Source: Intestinibacter bartlettii (GTDB lineage: Bacteria; Bacillota; Clostridia; Peptostreptococcales; Peptostreptococcaceae). Taken from it: a DNA stretch of 64,000 nt. The position numbers and the translations under genes were made by a program. Within the stretch, counting starts at the first letter, position 1. Each line of letters starts with the position of its first letter. The notes under the pieces were generated by a model. The model worked only from the letters and a program-made list of their open reading frames with translations. It was not told the origin of the DNA and ran no database searches. Positions 38,215 to 47,342 of the stretch are shown piece by piece. The DNA lies in NCBI RefSeq assembly GCF_000154445.1, contig NZ_DS499559.1; one strand, given 5' to 3'.

Positions 38215-38237
38215 ATTTTCAGGGGGATATTCTTGAG

Positions 38238-40121
38238 ATGAAAAATGTAATTTTGGGAACAGCAGGACATATAGATCACGGAAAGACGACATTAATAAAA
38301 GCTCTTACAGGAAGAGAAACGGACAATCTTAAGGAAGAAAAACAAAGAGGTATTTCTATAAATTTAGGATTTACATATTTTGATTTACCTAGTAAAAAAA
38401 GAGTCGGAATAGTTGATGTTCCTGGTCATGAGAAATTCATAAAAAATATGCTTGCTGGAGCATGTGGTATAGACATAGTTTTATTGGTTATAGCAGCAGA
38501 TGAAGGTGTAATGCCTCAAACTATTGAACATCTAGATATTTTAAATTACCTAGATGTAAAAAAAGGTATAATAGTTTTAACTAAGTGCGATTTAGTTGAT
38601 GAAGAATTTATCGAATTAGTTAAAGATGATGTAAGAGAAAAAACAAAAGGATTATTTATAGAAGGTGCACCTATTGTAGAAGTTGATTCTGTTTCTAGAA
38701 GAGGATTGGATGAATTAGTTCAAAAGATAGATGAAATAAGTGAAGATATAGAAGAGAAAAAAACAGATGCACCGTCTAGAATGAGTATAGATAGAGTATT
38801 CTCATTAAAGGGTTTCGGAACAATTGTAACAGGAACTTTGATTGAAGGAAAAATATCTGTAGATGATGAGATGACTATATATCCTAGTGAAAAAAAGGTT
38901 AAAGTAAGAAATTTACAAGTTCATGGATGTGATGTGAAAACAGCATATGCAGGCCAAAGAACAGCTATAAATTTATCTAATATTAAAGTAAGTGAAATTC
39001 AAAGGGGAGATGTTATAGCACAAACTGGTTCTGTTGAGGAATCTATGATGATAGATGTCAATATTTCATTAGTTGAACACTGTAAAAAGAGTTTAAAACA
39101 TTGGGATAGAATAAGGATTTTTCATGGTACAAAACAAATACTATGCAGAATAGTTCCACTAAATGAAGATGAAATACAATATGGTGAAAGTGGATATGCA
39201 CAGTTAAGATTGGAAGAAAAAATTGTAGCGAAAAAAGGTGATAGATTTATAATAAGATCTTATTCACCAATGGATACGATTGGTGGTGGAGTGATAATAG
39301 ATACGGCTCCAAAGAAACATAAAATATATGATGAAAGTGTAATAGAAGCTTTAAAAATAAAGGAAAAAGGCGAGCTTAAAGATATATTAGAAGAATATTT
39401 AAAATTAAACTTATCGAATTATATTACTCTTAAAGAGTTAGTAAGTTATACAGGCGAAAAAGAAGAATATGTTAAAGAAGGGCTTAATGCATTAATAGAT
39501 GAAAATAAGGTATTTTGCGTTAATAAATATTATTTACATATAAGTCATTATCAAAAATTAAAAGAAAGGGTTATAGATATTTTAACTAAATACCATAAAC
39601 AGTATAGATTAAGAAATGGAATTTTAAAAGAAGAACTTAGATCTAAAGTAGATAATAGCCTTAAAGTTAAAGATATGGATGTAATTTTGAATAAAATGGT
39701 AGAAGAAAAAGACATTAAAGTCCAAGATAATTTAGTATCTAATTATGATTTTGAAGTGAAATTCAATCAAAAGCAATTGTCTATTAAAAAAGAAATTGAA
39801 GATAAATCTAGAAAAAACGGATTAAATTCTCTTATGACAAAGGATGATATATGTAATAAAAACAAGTTTTATGAAGAAGTTTTAGAAGCATTAACAGGTG
39901 AAACAATACAAAAATTAGATGATGCATATTATATAGATAAAAAAGTTTATGAAAATGTAAAAAAAGATTTATTAGAGTATTTAAATAAAAATAAGGAAAT
40001 AACAGTTGCACAATTTAGAGATATTACAAAATCAAATAGAAAGATATCTATAGTTATGCTAGAACATTTTGATAGAAATAGAATAACAAAAAGAGTAGAA
40101 GATAAACGAATTTTATATTAA
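38238..40121 (+). CDS. selB: Selenocysteine-specific elongation factor SelB
   Basis: SelB delivers Sec-tRNA(Sec) to UGA codons and binds the SECIS loop with its C-terminal winged helices. GTPase motifs: GTAGHIDHGKTTL at residues 7-19, DVPGHEKFI, and TKCDLVD. EF-Tu-like domains follow, and the last 250 residues form the winged-helix region. Length of 627 residues is typical of bacterial SelB. AGGGGGATATT precedes the ATG. Confidence 0.97.
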   Translation: MKNVILGTAGHIDHGKTTLIKALTGRETDNLKEEKQRGISINLGFTYFDLPSKKRVGIVDVPGHEKFIKNMLAGACGIDIVLLVIAADEGVMPQTIEHLDILNYLDVKKGIIVLTKCDLVDEEFIELVKDDVREKTKGLFIEGAPIVEVDSVSRRGLDELVQKIDEISEDIEEKKTDAPSRMSIDRVFSLKGFGTIVTGTLIEGKISVDDEMTIYPSEKKVKVRNLQVHGCDVKTAYAGQRTAINLSNIKVSEIQRGDVIAQTGSVEESMMIDVNISLVEHCKKSLKHWDRIRIFHGTKQILCRIVPLNEDEIQYGESGYAQLRLEEKIVAKKGDRFIIRSYSPMDTIGGGVIIDTAPKKHKIYDESVIEALKIKEKGELKDILEEYLKLNLSNYITLKELVSYTGEKEEYVKEGLNALIDENKVFCVNKYYLHISHYQKLKERVIDILTKYHKQYRLRNGILKEELRSKVDNSLKVKDMDVILNKMVEEKDIKVQDNLVSNYDFEVKFNQKQLSIKKEIEDKSRKNGLNSLMTKDDICNKNKFYEEVLEALTGETIQKLDDAYYIDKKVYENVKKDLLEYLNKNKEITVAQFRDITKSNRKISIVMLEHFDRNRITKRVEDKRILY

Positions 40122-40156
40122 TTTGATATATCTTATTAAGAAAAGAGGTTTTAATT

Positions 40157-41182
40157 ATGAGTAAAAAAGACATAGTTTTTTGTAAAGGTGGAGGCTGTAC
40201 AGCTAAATTAGGGCCTGGGGTATTAAACAGGGTTTTAGAGAGAATACCAAAAAAATATGACGAAAATCTATTAATAGGTTTTGAAAGCAGTGATGATGCA
40301 TCTGTTTATAAATTGACTGATGATATAGCTATGGTTCAAACATTAGATTTTTTCCCACCAATGGTTGATGACCCATATACTTTTGGAAAAATAGCAGCAG
40401 CAAATGCCTTAAGTGATATTTATGCAATGGGCGGTGAAGTAAAAACTGCACTAAATATAGTGTGTTTTCCTGAACAAATGGATTTAAACATATTGGGAGA
40501 TATAATTCAAGGAGGTAGTGAGAAAGTTACAGAAGCTGGAGGAGTTTTATCTGGAGGACATTCAATAATGGATCAAGATGTAAAATATGGTCTTTCTGTT
40601 ACAGGTATTATAAACCCAAATAAAATATATCAAAATAATGGATGCAAAGTAGGGGACAAATTAATACTTACAAAACCATTAGGAGTCGGAATAATTTCAA
40701 CAGCAAATAGGGTTGGAGAAGCAAGTAAAGAAGCCATGGAACAAGCAATTGAGTCTATGTGTACATTAAATAAATATGCAGCAGAAATTATAAGAAAATA
40801 TGATGTACATGCTTGCACAGATGTAACAGGATTTAGTCTTTTAGGACATCTAAATGAAATGGTTGCAGGGGATTGTTCTGCTGTTATAGACAGTACTAAA
40901 GTACCTTATATAAAAGAAGCTAGAGATTATGCCAAAGAATTCTTATTAACTGCTGCAGCACAAAGAAATAGAAATTATCTAGAAGATAAAATACTATTTA
41001 ATATAGATGATTTTGCTATGGAAGAAATATTATTTGATCCACAAACTTCAGGAGGTTTATTGGTAGCAGTAAATCCAGATGATGTAGAGGATATAATGAA
41101 GGAATTAAATACTTTAAAATTACCATGTGGAGTAATTGGAAAAGTTGTAGAAGCTAAAGAGCATAAAATAATTGTAGATTAA
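40157..41182 (+). CDS. selD: Selenide, water dikinase SelD
   Basis: SelD makes selenophosphate from selenide and ATP. The active-site Cys and Lys are seen in CKGGGCTAKLGPGVL (Cys14, Lys17). This copy has Cys where many clostridial SelD proteins have Sec. GGEVKTALNIV, LSGGHSI, DVTGFSLLGHL and FDPQTSGGLL are family motifs. Length of 341 residues is normal. It lies 35 bases after selB with AAAGAGG upstream. Confidence 0.96.
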   Translation: MSKKDIVFCKGGGCTAKLGPGVLNRVLERIPKKYDENLLIGFESSDDASVYKLTDDIAMVQTLDFFPPMVDDPYTFGKIAAANALSDIYAMGGEVKTALNIVCFPEQMDLNILGDIIQGGSEKVTEAGGVLSGGHSIMDQDVKYGLSVTGIINPNKIYQNNGCKVGDKLILTKPLGVGIISTANRVGEASKEAMEQAIESMCTLNKYAAEIIRKYDVHACTDVTGFSLLGHLNEMVAGDCSAVIDSTKVPYIKEARDYAKEFLLTAAAQRNRNYLEDKILFNIDDFAMEEILFDPQTSGGLLVAVNPDDVEDIMKELNTLKLPCGVIGKVVEAKEHKIIVD

Positions 41183-41232
41183 TTTATAAAGATGTCTAAA
41201 AACAATTAATATAAAATTTAGGAGGAATAAAA

Positions 41233-41862
41233 ATGCAGAAAATAAAAGTTGATGCAATGGGCGATCAATGCCCAATACCAGTAATAAAAACAAAAAAGGC
41301 TTTAAAAGAAATAACTGAAACTACTTTGGTAGAGGTACATGTAGATAACGAAATCGCTGTTCAAAATTTAAGCAAAATGGCAAAACAAAAAAATTTAGAA
41401 TATAAATGTGAAAAACTAGAGGAACAACATTACATAATTAAAATAAATGCTGAAGCAGAAGGTGTATCTATTCAACAAAAAGCTCCAGCAGAAAATGATA
41501 AAGAAATCTGTTATCCTGATAGAAAATCTAATACAGTTGTAGTATTAAGTAGTAATCAAATGGGTAATGGAAGTGAAGAGTTGGGTCAAATATTAATGAA
41601 AGGATTTATATTTGCTTTAACAGAGTTAGATGAACTTCCAAGCACTGTCTTACTATATAATTCAGGGGTTAAATTATCGACAGAAGGTTCAAATTCTATT
41701 GAAGATTTAAAAACCTTACAAGCACAAGGTGTTGAAATATTAAGTTGTGGTACTTGTTTAAATTACTACGACTTAACAGAAAAATTACAAGTTGGTGATG
41801 TGACAAATATGTACTTTATACTTGAAAAAATGGCACAAGCTGACAAAATTATAAGACCATAA
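41233..41862 (+). CDS. yedF: Selenium metabolism protein YedF
   Basis: An N-terminal TusA/SirA domain with CPIPVIKTKKAL (residues 13-24) is fused to a DsrE-like C-terminal domain with SCGTCLNYY. This fusion is the YedF type that co-occurs with selD; a role in selenium delivery has been proposed, but the reaction is not established. Length is 209 residues. It is the last gene of the selA operon, with AGGAGG before the ATG. Confidence 0.88.
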   Translation: MQKIKVDAMGDQCPIPVIKTKKALKEITETTLVEVHVDNEIAVQNLSKMAKQKNLEYKCEKLEEQHYIIKINAEAEGVSIQQKAPAENDKEICYPDRKSNTVVVLSSNQMGNGSEELGQILMKGFIFALTELDELPSTVLLYNSGVKLSTEGSNSIEDLKTLQAQGVEILSCGTCLNYYDLTEKLQVGDVTNMYFILEKMAQADKIIRP

Positions 41863-41890
41863 TAAAATTTATGAAGTAAAATTAAATTTT

Positions 41891-41932
41891 ATATTTAATA
41901 AATGAAAATATTGTTAATAATTTATTAAATAT
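41891..41932 (+). repeat. 13-bp inverted repeat between yedF and focA
   Basis: ATATTTAATAAAT (41891-41903) and ATTTATTAAATAT (41920-41932) are perfect complements with a 16-base loop. All pairs are A-T and no T-run follows. It may end the sel operon poorly or protect its mRNA. Confidence 0.5.
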
Positions 41933-41974
41933 AATGTATACATCTTCCAAATTCGGCTTTTATCAAAAAAATGG

Positions 41975-41983
41975 TGCTATAAT
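41975..41983 (+). promoter_or_regulatory. extended -10 promoter element for focA
   Basis: TGCTATAAT is a perfect extended -10; no good -35 is visible. The transcript would start near 41990, about 47 bases before the gene. Confidence 0.55.
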
Positions 41984-42036
41984 TAACTTGTAGTATAAAA
42001 AGGTTTTCTTAATACTTAACAAAGGGGTGTATTTGT

Positions 42037-42831
42037 ATGGAAAAAAGATTTTTAGCACCAAAAGAAATAGCCAATGCAATGGTTAATGTTGGTGTAGGAA
42101 AAGCTAATTTACCAGTAGGCTCAATGTTTTTACTAGGAATATTAGCTGGAGCATTTATCGGATTTGGGGGATTAGGTAATACTATAGCAAGTCAAACATT
42201 TGCTGGTATAGACCCTGGTGTTGCTAAACTTATAGGGGCTGCAGTCTTCCCTGTTGGACTTATGTTAGTTGTTATATGTGGGGCAGAGTTATTTACAGGA
42301 AATAACTTAATGACATTAGCTTTAATGAATAATAAAATTACAGCAGGTCAAATGCTTAAAAACTGGTGTGTAGTTTGGTTGGGTAACCTAGTAGGATCTT
42401 TATGCTTAGCCCTTATAGTATATTATGGTGGAGTTTTAGGAGACCCAGCAGCAACAGCAAAAGCCGTAGGAATTGCAGAAGCAAAAGCTGGTCTAGACAT
42501 ATCAGTTATGATATTTAGAGGAATATTATGTAATATCCTTGTTGTTTTAGCAGTATGGATGGCAACAAGTGCACAAGATATAATATCTAAAATATTTGCA
42601 TGTTGGTTCCCAATTATGTTATTCGTATTATGCGGATTTGAACATAGTGTGGCAAATATGTACTTTATACCAGTTGGAATGTTATTAGGGGCTAATGTAT
42701 CTGTAGGAGCATGTGTAACCAATTTAATTTGCGTTACAATAGGAAATATAATTGGTGGAGCAATAATAGTACCAGTTATTTATTATACTACTTACTTAGC
42801 AGCAGATAAAAAGAAATCTTCTAATGTATAA
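42037..42831 (+). CDS. focA: Formate/nitrite transporter family channel (FocA-like)
   Basis: A six-helix inner-membrane channel of 264 residues in the FNT family. It contains the N-terminal LAGAFIGFGGLG, the GAELFTGNNLMT motif of the central loop, and FEHSVANMYFIP with the conserved region near the periplasmic gate. Since three formate dehydrogenases are encoded next door, formate is the likely cargo, exported during fermentation or imported; nitrite or hydrosulfide channels belong to the same family. It has its own promoter and terminator. Confidence 0.88.
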   Translation: MEKRFLAPKEIANAMVNVGVGKANLPVGSMFLLGILAGAFIGFGGLGNTIASQTFAGIDPGVAKLIGAAVFPVGLMLVVICGAELFTGNNLMTLALMNNKITAGQMLKNWCVVWLGNLVGSLCLALIVYYGGVLGDPAATAKAVGIAEAKAGLDISVMIFRGILCNILVVLAVWMATSAQDIISKIFACWFPIMLFVLCGFEHSVANMYFIPVGMLLGANVSVGACVTNLICVTIGNIIGGAIIVPVIYYTTYLAADKKKSSNV

Positions 42832-42863
42832 AATTTAAATAAATATATAAGGGAAATTAAAAA

Positions 42864-42899
42864 GCATCGTCAAAGATATACACTTTGGCGATGTTTTTT
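42864..42899 (+). terminator. terminator of focA
   Basis: CATCGTCAAAG (42865-42875) pairs with CTTTGGCGATG (42883-42893) with one G-U, followed by TTTTTTA. Confidence 0.88.
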
Positions 42900-43147
42900 A
42901 TATTGTTTATATGAAAATAAATTTAAAATAATAATGAATTGATAAATAAATCAAATTCACCTTAAATAAAAATTGAATATGTGGTAAAATCTTTTTATAA
43001 CTAGAATTATGTTTTTTTTAGATACATTTTTATTTATAGAAACATATATTAAAATATAAAAATAATTAAATAAATATAGAAAGAAATATAGATATAAAAA
43101 ATAATTTTAGATAAATAAGCAAGTATAAAAATAAAAAAGGAAGGAGT
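42900..43147 (+). other. AT-rich intergenic region before murB
   Basis: No gene or structured RNA is recognised. It ends in a strong ribosome binding site (AAGGAAGGAG at about 43137-43146) that lies 66 bases before the murB start. Confidence 0.5.
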
Positions 43148-43148
43148 A

Positions 43149-43197
43149 TGTCAAATATTCACAGTTGATTTTCGTATATCAAAAGTAATATTTGACA
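43149..43197 (+). promoter_or_regulatory. hairpin between the ribosome binding site and start codon of murB
   Basis: TGTCAAATATT (43149-43159) and AATATTTGACA (43187-43197) form a perfect 11-bp stem; inside it TTGAT/ATCAA (43165-43169 and 43178-43182) forms a second stem. AAGGAAGGAG lies just upstream, and the murB ATG lies 16 bases downstream. An ATG at 43148 opens a frame of only six codons. Confidence 0.7.
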
Positions 43198-43212
43198 ATA
43201 AAACAATTAAAT

Positions 43213-44127
43213 ATGAACAAAGAATTAGTTTATAATGATTTATTAAAAATAGTTAATGAAGAAGATATAAAAATAGATGAACCAATGAAAAAGCACATCT
43301 CATTTAGAGTAGGTGGACCAGCAGATATATTAGTTAGACCGAGAACAGAGGAACAATTAAGTCAAATATTAAAATATATAGATGAAAATGCATTACCATA
43401 TCTAATAATAGGAAACGGATCGAACTTATTAGTAAAAGACGGCGGAATAAGAGGTATAGTAATAGAATTTGGAGATAATTTTAATAATTTTGAAATAGAC
43501 GGAAATATAATAAAAGCACAAGCAGGCGCTTTATTAGCTGTATTAGGAAAGGCAGCACTTAGGGAAGAATTAACAGGATTTGAGTGTATATCAGGGATAC
43601 CAGGTTCACTTGGTGGAGGATTAGCAATGAATGCTGGTGCTTATGGTGGAGAAATAAAATCAGTTGTAAAATCAGTAAGAGTAATGAATCCAAAAGGAGA
43701 AATATTCGAGTTTTCAAACGAAGAAATGAAGTTTGAATACAGAAGAAGTATCCTTACAAATTCTGATTATATAGTTTTATCAGCAGTACTTGAGCTTCAA
43801 AAAGGAAACTACGATGAAATAAAAGCATTTATGGCTGATTTAACTAATAGAAGAACAACAAAACAACCATTAAATTTACCAAGTGCAGGAAGTACTTTTA
43901 AAAGACCAGAAGGATATTTTGCAGGTAAATTAATAGATGATTGTGGATTAAGAGGATTAACATTAAGAGGAGCACAAGTTTCTGAAAAACACTGTGGATT
44001 TGTGGTTAATATAGGAGATGCAACTGCTAAAGATATACTAGATTTAATGTATATAGTAAAAAGCACAGTTTTAAATAAATTTGGAGTAACATTAGAAGAA
44101 GAAGTCAAAATACTTGGAGAGGATTAA
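43213..44127 (+). CDS. murB: UDP-N-acetylenolpyruvoylglucosamine reductase MurB
   Basis: MurB reduces UDP-GlcNAc-enolpyruvate to UDP-MurNAc in peptidoglycan synthesis, using FAD and NADPH. Family motifs SFRVGGPADILVRP, YLIIGNGSNLLV, GIPGSLGGGLAMNAGAYGGE and SAGSTFKRPEGYFAGKLI are clear. The protein from 43213 (MNKELVYNDLL) has 304 residues. A TTG at 43192 would add seven residues. Neither start has a ribosome binding site at normal spacing; the nearest strong one lies beyond a hairpin. The PHP gene follows one base after its stop. Confidence 0.95.
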   Translation: MNKELVYNDLLKIVNEEDIKIDEPMKKHISFRVGGPADILVRPRTEEQLSQILKYIDENALPYLIIGNGSNLLVKDGGIRGIVIEFGDNFNNFEIDGNIIKAQAGALLAVLGKAALREELTGFECISGIPGSLGGGLAMNAGAYGGEIKSVVKSVRVMNPKGEIFEFSNEEMKFEYRRSILTNSDYIVLSAVLELQKGNYDEIKAFMADLTNRRTTKQPLNLPSAGSTFKRPEGYFAGKLIDDCGLRGLTLRGAQVSEKHCGFVVNIGDATAKDILDLMYIVKSTVLNKFGVTLEEEVKILGED

Positions 44128-44128
44128 C

Positions 44129-44845
44129 ATGGAGATATTAGCAGATTATCACACTCACACTGTATATAGTCATGGAAAAGGGTCTATAGAAGACAATGTG
44201 AAAGTTGCGATATCTAAGGGAATAAAAAAAATTGGTATTTCAGACCATGGGTATAAAAATGTTGCCTATGGTGTGAAAATCGATGATTTTGAAAAAATGA
44301 GAGAAGAAATAGATATTTTAAATGAAAAATATAAGAACCAAATAGAAATCCTTTTAGGAGTTGAATGCAATATATTAGATAATAAGGGAAATATAGATTT
44401 AAATGATAAAATTTATAGATATTTTGATTATGCAATGGCAGGATATCATTTTGGTTCAATACCTACATCTTTAAAGGGTGTGGTGAATATGTGTCAAAAC
44501 TATTTCTTCAAAAGTGAAAAAGCCAAAGAATATAATACCGAGGCAATTGTAAATACTATAAAAAATAATGATATATTTGCAATTACACACCCTGGTGATA
44601 AAGGCGGTATTTATATAGAAGAAGTGGCTAAGGCAGCAGAAAATACTAATACTAAATTAGAAATCAATAGTAGCCATGAATTTTTAAATGTAGAACAATT
44701 AAGAAAAATAAAAGACTACAATGTTAAATTCATCATAGGCTCAGATGCACATATACCACAAAATGTAGGAAATTTTGATTTGGCATTAGAGACTGTAAAT
44801 AAATCAAGTTTAGACAAATCGTTAATAGAAAATATTTTAGTTTAA
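44129..44845 (+). CDS. PHP-domain phosphoesterase
   Basis: A 238-residue PHP-family protein: DYHTHTVYSHGKG at residues 5-17, SDHGYKN, GVECNIL, AITHPGDKGG and IGSDAHIPQNVG hold the expected metal ligands. It is the short YcdX-like form. Its position between murB and rapZ is conserved, as I recall, in related clostridia; the substrate is unknown. It starts one base after murB, using GGAGAGG inside the end of murB. Confidence 0.75.
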   Translation: MEILADYHTHTVYSHGKGSIEDNVKVAISKGIKKIGISDHGYKNVAYGVKIDDFEKMREEIDILNEKYKNQIEILLGVECNILDNKGNIDLNDKIYRYFDYAMAGYHFGSIPTSLKGVVNMCQNYFFKSEKAKEYNTEAIVNTIKNNDIFAITHPGDKGGIYIEEVAKAAENTNTKLEINSSHEFLNVEQLRKIKDYNVKFIIGSDAHIPQNVGNFDLALETVNKSSLDKSLIENILV

Positions 44846-44858
44846 GGAGGGGTCTTTA

Positions 44859-45716
44859 ATGAAATTTGTAATAGTAACTGGATTATCAGGATCCGGAAAA
44901 AGTGAAGTAATGAAAGTTTTCGAGGATATGAATTATTATTGTGTAGATAATTTACCTCCTACATTAATAGTAAACTTTGCCGAAATATGTTATCAGGCAG
45001 GTTCTATGGTTGATAAAGTCGCTCTTGGCATAGACATAAGGGGTATGAAATTTTTTGAAGATTTGCATGAAAGTCTAAGAACTCTTAAAAGAGAAAATTA
45101 TCCTTTTGAAATTTTATTTTTAGATTGTGATGATGATACTCTTTTAAAAAGATATAAAATGACTAGAAGAAATCATCCATTAGCATTAAATAGACAAATA
45201 CCAGAAGGAATCAAAATTGAAAGAAAAATATTAAACCCATTGAAAGAAATTGCTAATTATATAGTAGATACTACTAATATGAAGCCAAAAGATTTAAAGG
45301 AAGAAATACTAAAAATCTATTCAATAGGAGAGAAACATACTAATCTTACAATTTCTGTACTTTCATTTGGATTTAAACATGGAATCCCTAAGGATTCAGA
45401 TTTAGTATTTGATGTTAGATTTTTACCTAACCCATACTATTTAGAAAGTCTTAGAAATAAAACAGGAGACGATCAAGAGGTTAGGGATTATGTTATGAAT
45501 TCTGATATTAGTAAACAATTTTATGCAAAACTTACAGACATGATAGATTTCTTAATACCACAATATGTGGAAGAGGGAAAACACCATTTAGTAATTAGTA
45601 TTGGATGCACTGGAGGAAGACATAGATCCGTGACAATAGCAAACCTTATTGCTGAAGAAATTCAAAGTAAGGGGTATAGAGTTGTTAAAAAACATAGGGA
45701 TTTTATGTTAAAATAG
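44859..45716 (+). CDS. rapZ: RNase adapter protein RapZ/YvcJ, nucleotide-binding
   Basis: A P-loop protein of 285 residues. Walker A GLSGSGKSE is at residues 8-16, followed by NYYCVDNLPP; the C-terminal domain carries SIGCTGGRHRSV. In proteobacteria it controls glucosamine-6-phosphate synthase sRNAs; in Bacillus subtilis the homologue YvcJ binds and hydrolyses nucleotides. The order rapZ-yvcK-Nudix-whiA is a conserved Firmicute cluster. AAGGAGG precedes the ATG. Confidence 0.95.
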   Translation: MKFVIVTGLSGSGKSEVMKVFEDMNYYCVDNLPPTLIVNFAEICYQAGSMVDKVALGIDIRGMKFFEDLHESLRTLKRENYPFEILFLDCDDDTLLKRYKMTRRNHPLALNRQIPEGIKIERKILNPLKEIANYIVDTTNMKPKDLKEEILKIYSIGEKHTNLTISVLSFGFKHGIPKDSDLVFDVRFLPNPYYLESLRNKTGDDQEVRDYVMNSDISKQFYAKLTDMIDFLIPQYVEEGKHHLVISIGCTGGRHRSVTIANLIAEEIQSKGYRVVKKHRDFMLK

Positions 45717-45729
45717 TGCGGAGGTTATT

Positions 45730-46827
45730 ATGGAAGTGGTTGGTATTATTTTTGGGGCAATAGGTATACTATGCTTTGGCATAGCTATATGGTTATTTAT
45801 CCAAATGAAAAATGAGAGGATAAGATACTTAGAGTTGCAGACTAAAGAAAACAAAGGCCCTAACGTTGTAGTTATCGGTGGAGGAACTGGACAATCAATT
45901 TTTCTAAGAGGTTTAAAACACCATACAGAAAACATAACTGCTATAGTTACTGTTGCTGATGATGGTGGTGGCTCAGGAGTTCTTAGATCGGATTTAGGTA
46001 TGTTGCCACCAGGAGATATACGAAATTGTATTATGGCGCTTGCAAATATAGAACCGACTATGAATGAAGTTATGCAATATAGATTTGAAGATGGAGCGCT
46101 AAAAGGCCAAAGTTTTGGAAATTTATTTTTAGCTGCGATGAATGGATTATATGGAAATTTCGAAACAGCAGTTTATAAAATAGGTCAAATATTTGCAATA
46201 ACGGGAAGGGTTTTACCAGTTACGCTTGAAAACATAGATTTAATTGCAACATTAGAAAATAGCCAAGTTGTAAAAGGTGAATCAACAATACCAAAAGAAG
46301 TTAGAAAACAGAAATGTAAAATAGATAAAATTACTTTAATACCAGAAAAATGTAGACCTCTTGATGAAGTAATTAGTTCTATACATGGAGCAGATATTAT
46401 TGTTATGGGACCAGGTAGTTTATATACTAGTGTAATACCTAATTTATTGGTTCCAGGAGTAATTGATGCAATAAAAAAATCAAATGCTAAGAAAGTATAT
46501 ATACCTAATGTTATGACACAACCAGGAGAAACAGAAGGATATAATGTATTAGATCATGTTGAGGCATTAATAAAACATACAGAACCAGGATTAATCGATT
46601 GTATTATAGCTAATGATGAAAAAATACCTGAATCTGTATCAAAAAGATATAAAGAAGATGGCTCTACACAAGTTTTATTAGATAATGAACAAAGATTAAA
46701 GTTAAAATGTATGGGTATTAGAACAATCGAATCCAATTTAATAGAAGTGAAAAATGCCTATATAAGACATAATGCTAATGAGATTTCTAGTATAATTGTA
46801 AAACTGGCTCTAGGTCATGATATATAA
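45730..46827 (+). CDS. yvcK: Gluconeogenesis/cell-wall factor YvcK with N-terminal membrane anchor
   Basis: The YvcK/CofD-like core starts with NVVVIGGGTGQSIFLRGL near residue 45 and continues with VADDGGGSGVLR, LPPGDIRNC and GPGSLYTSVIPNL. YvcK binds UDP-sugars and affects wall synthesis and growth on gluconeogenic carbon. Unlike the well-known soluble form, this 365-residue protein has a hydrophobic N-terminal segment (residues 3-25, VGIIFGAIGILCFGIAIWLF) that should anchor it to the membrane. It starts 13 bases after rapZ. Confidence 0.92.
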   Translation: MEVVGIIFGAIGILCFGIAIWLFIQMKNERIRYLELQTKENKGPNVVVIGGGTGQSIFLRGLKHHTENITAIVTVADDGGGSGVLRSDLGMLPPGDIRNCIMALANIEPTMNEVMQYRFEDGALKGQSFGNLFLAAMNGLYGNFETAVYKIGQIFAITGRVLPVTLENIDLIATLENSQVVKGESTIPKEVRKQKCKIDKITLIPEKCRPLDEVISSIHGADIIVMGPGSLYTSVIPNLLVPGVIDAIKKSNAKKVYIPNVMTQPGETEGYNVLDHVEALIKHTEPGLIDCIIANDEKIPESVSKRYKEDGSTQVLLDNEQRLKLKCMGIRTIESNLIEVKNAYIRHNANEISSIIVKLALGHDI

Positions 46828-46901
46828 TAGTGAATAAAAAGGGATTTTATATCTTGATGAAGAAATTCTTATTATTATGTTGAATTAAGGAGTGAAAATC
46901 T

Positions 46902-47327
46902 ATGAGAGAAGAGATCAGTGCCGGTGGAGTAGTCTTATTTGGAAATGCAATTCTTCTACTTAGAAAGTTTAATGGAGATTGGGTGTTACCAAAGGGAAGA
47001 ATCGAAGCAGGTGAGCAGAAAAAGGAAGCAGCGCTGAGAGAAGTACTAGAGGAGACAGGAGTAAAGGCCGAAATCTTAAAATATTTAGGAGAAATACACT
47101 ATACGTATAAGGAAAATTGGGATGAAAATAAAGCTGTTCATAAAACGGTTTTTTGGTATCTGATGAAGTCTAGAAATATGGACACAGTCCCTTTAAAAGA
47201 AGAAGGATTTGTAGATGCTAAGTTTATACATTTAGATAGAGTAGTTGATTTAGCAAGATATAATGATGAGAGAGAAATAATAAAGGTTGCATTAGAAGAA
47301 ATAAAAAAAAGGAATAAAAAAAGCTAG
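46902..47327 (+). CDS. Nudix hydrolase
   Basis: A 141-residue protein with the Nudix box GRIEAGEQKKEAALREVLEE-TG near residues 31-52. The N-terminus SAGGVVLFGNAILLLRK is of the MutT/ADP-sugar type. The substrate cannot be told from sequence. It lies between yvcK and whiA, where a Nudix gene often lies in Firmicutes. AAGGAGTG precedes the ATG. Confidence 0.88.
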   Translation: MREEISAGGVVLFGNAILLLRKFNGDWVLPKGRIEAGEQKKEAALREVLEETGVKAEILKYLGEIHYTYKENWDENKAVHKTVFWYLMKSRNMDTVPLKEEGFVDAKFIHLDRVVDLARYNDEREIIKVALEEIKKRNKKS

Positions 47328-47342
47328 AATTAGGTGATAGGA

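Noticed and set aside
40157..40210. SelD as a selenoprotein
   Set aside because: The active-site codon is TGT (Cys); no TGA occurs in the frame.
10922..42831. Integrative element carrying the formate/selenium block
   Set aside because: No integrase, transposase, direct repeats or attachment site was seen at the edges, and tRNA-Sec is intact and internal, so no mobile element is called.
10029..44845. The two PHP-domain genes as a duplicated pair with shared function
   Set aside because: They share only the PHP metal motifs; lengths and other motifs differ, and they sit in unrelated operons.
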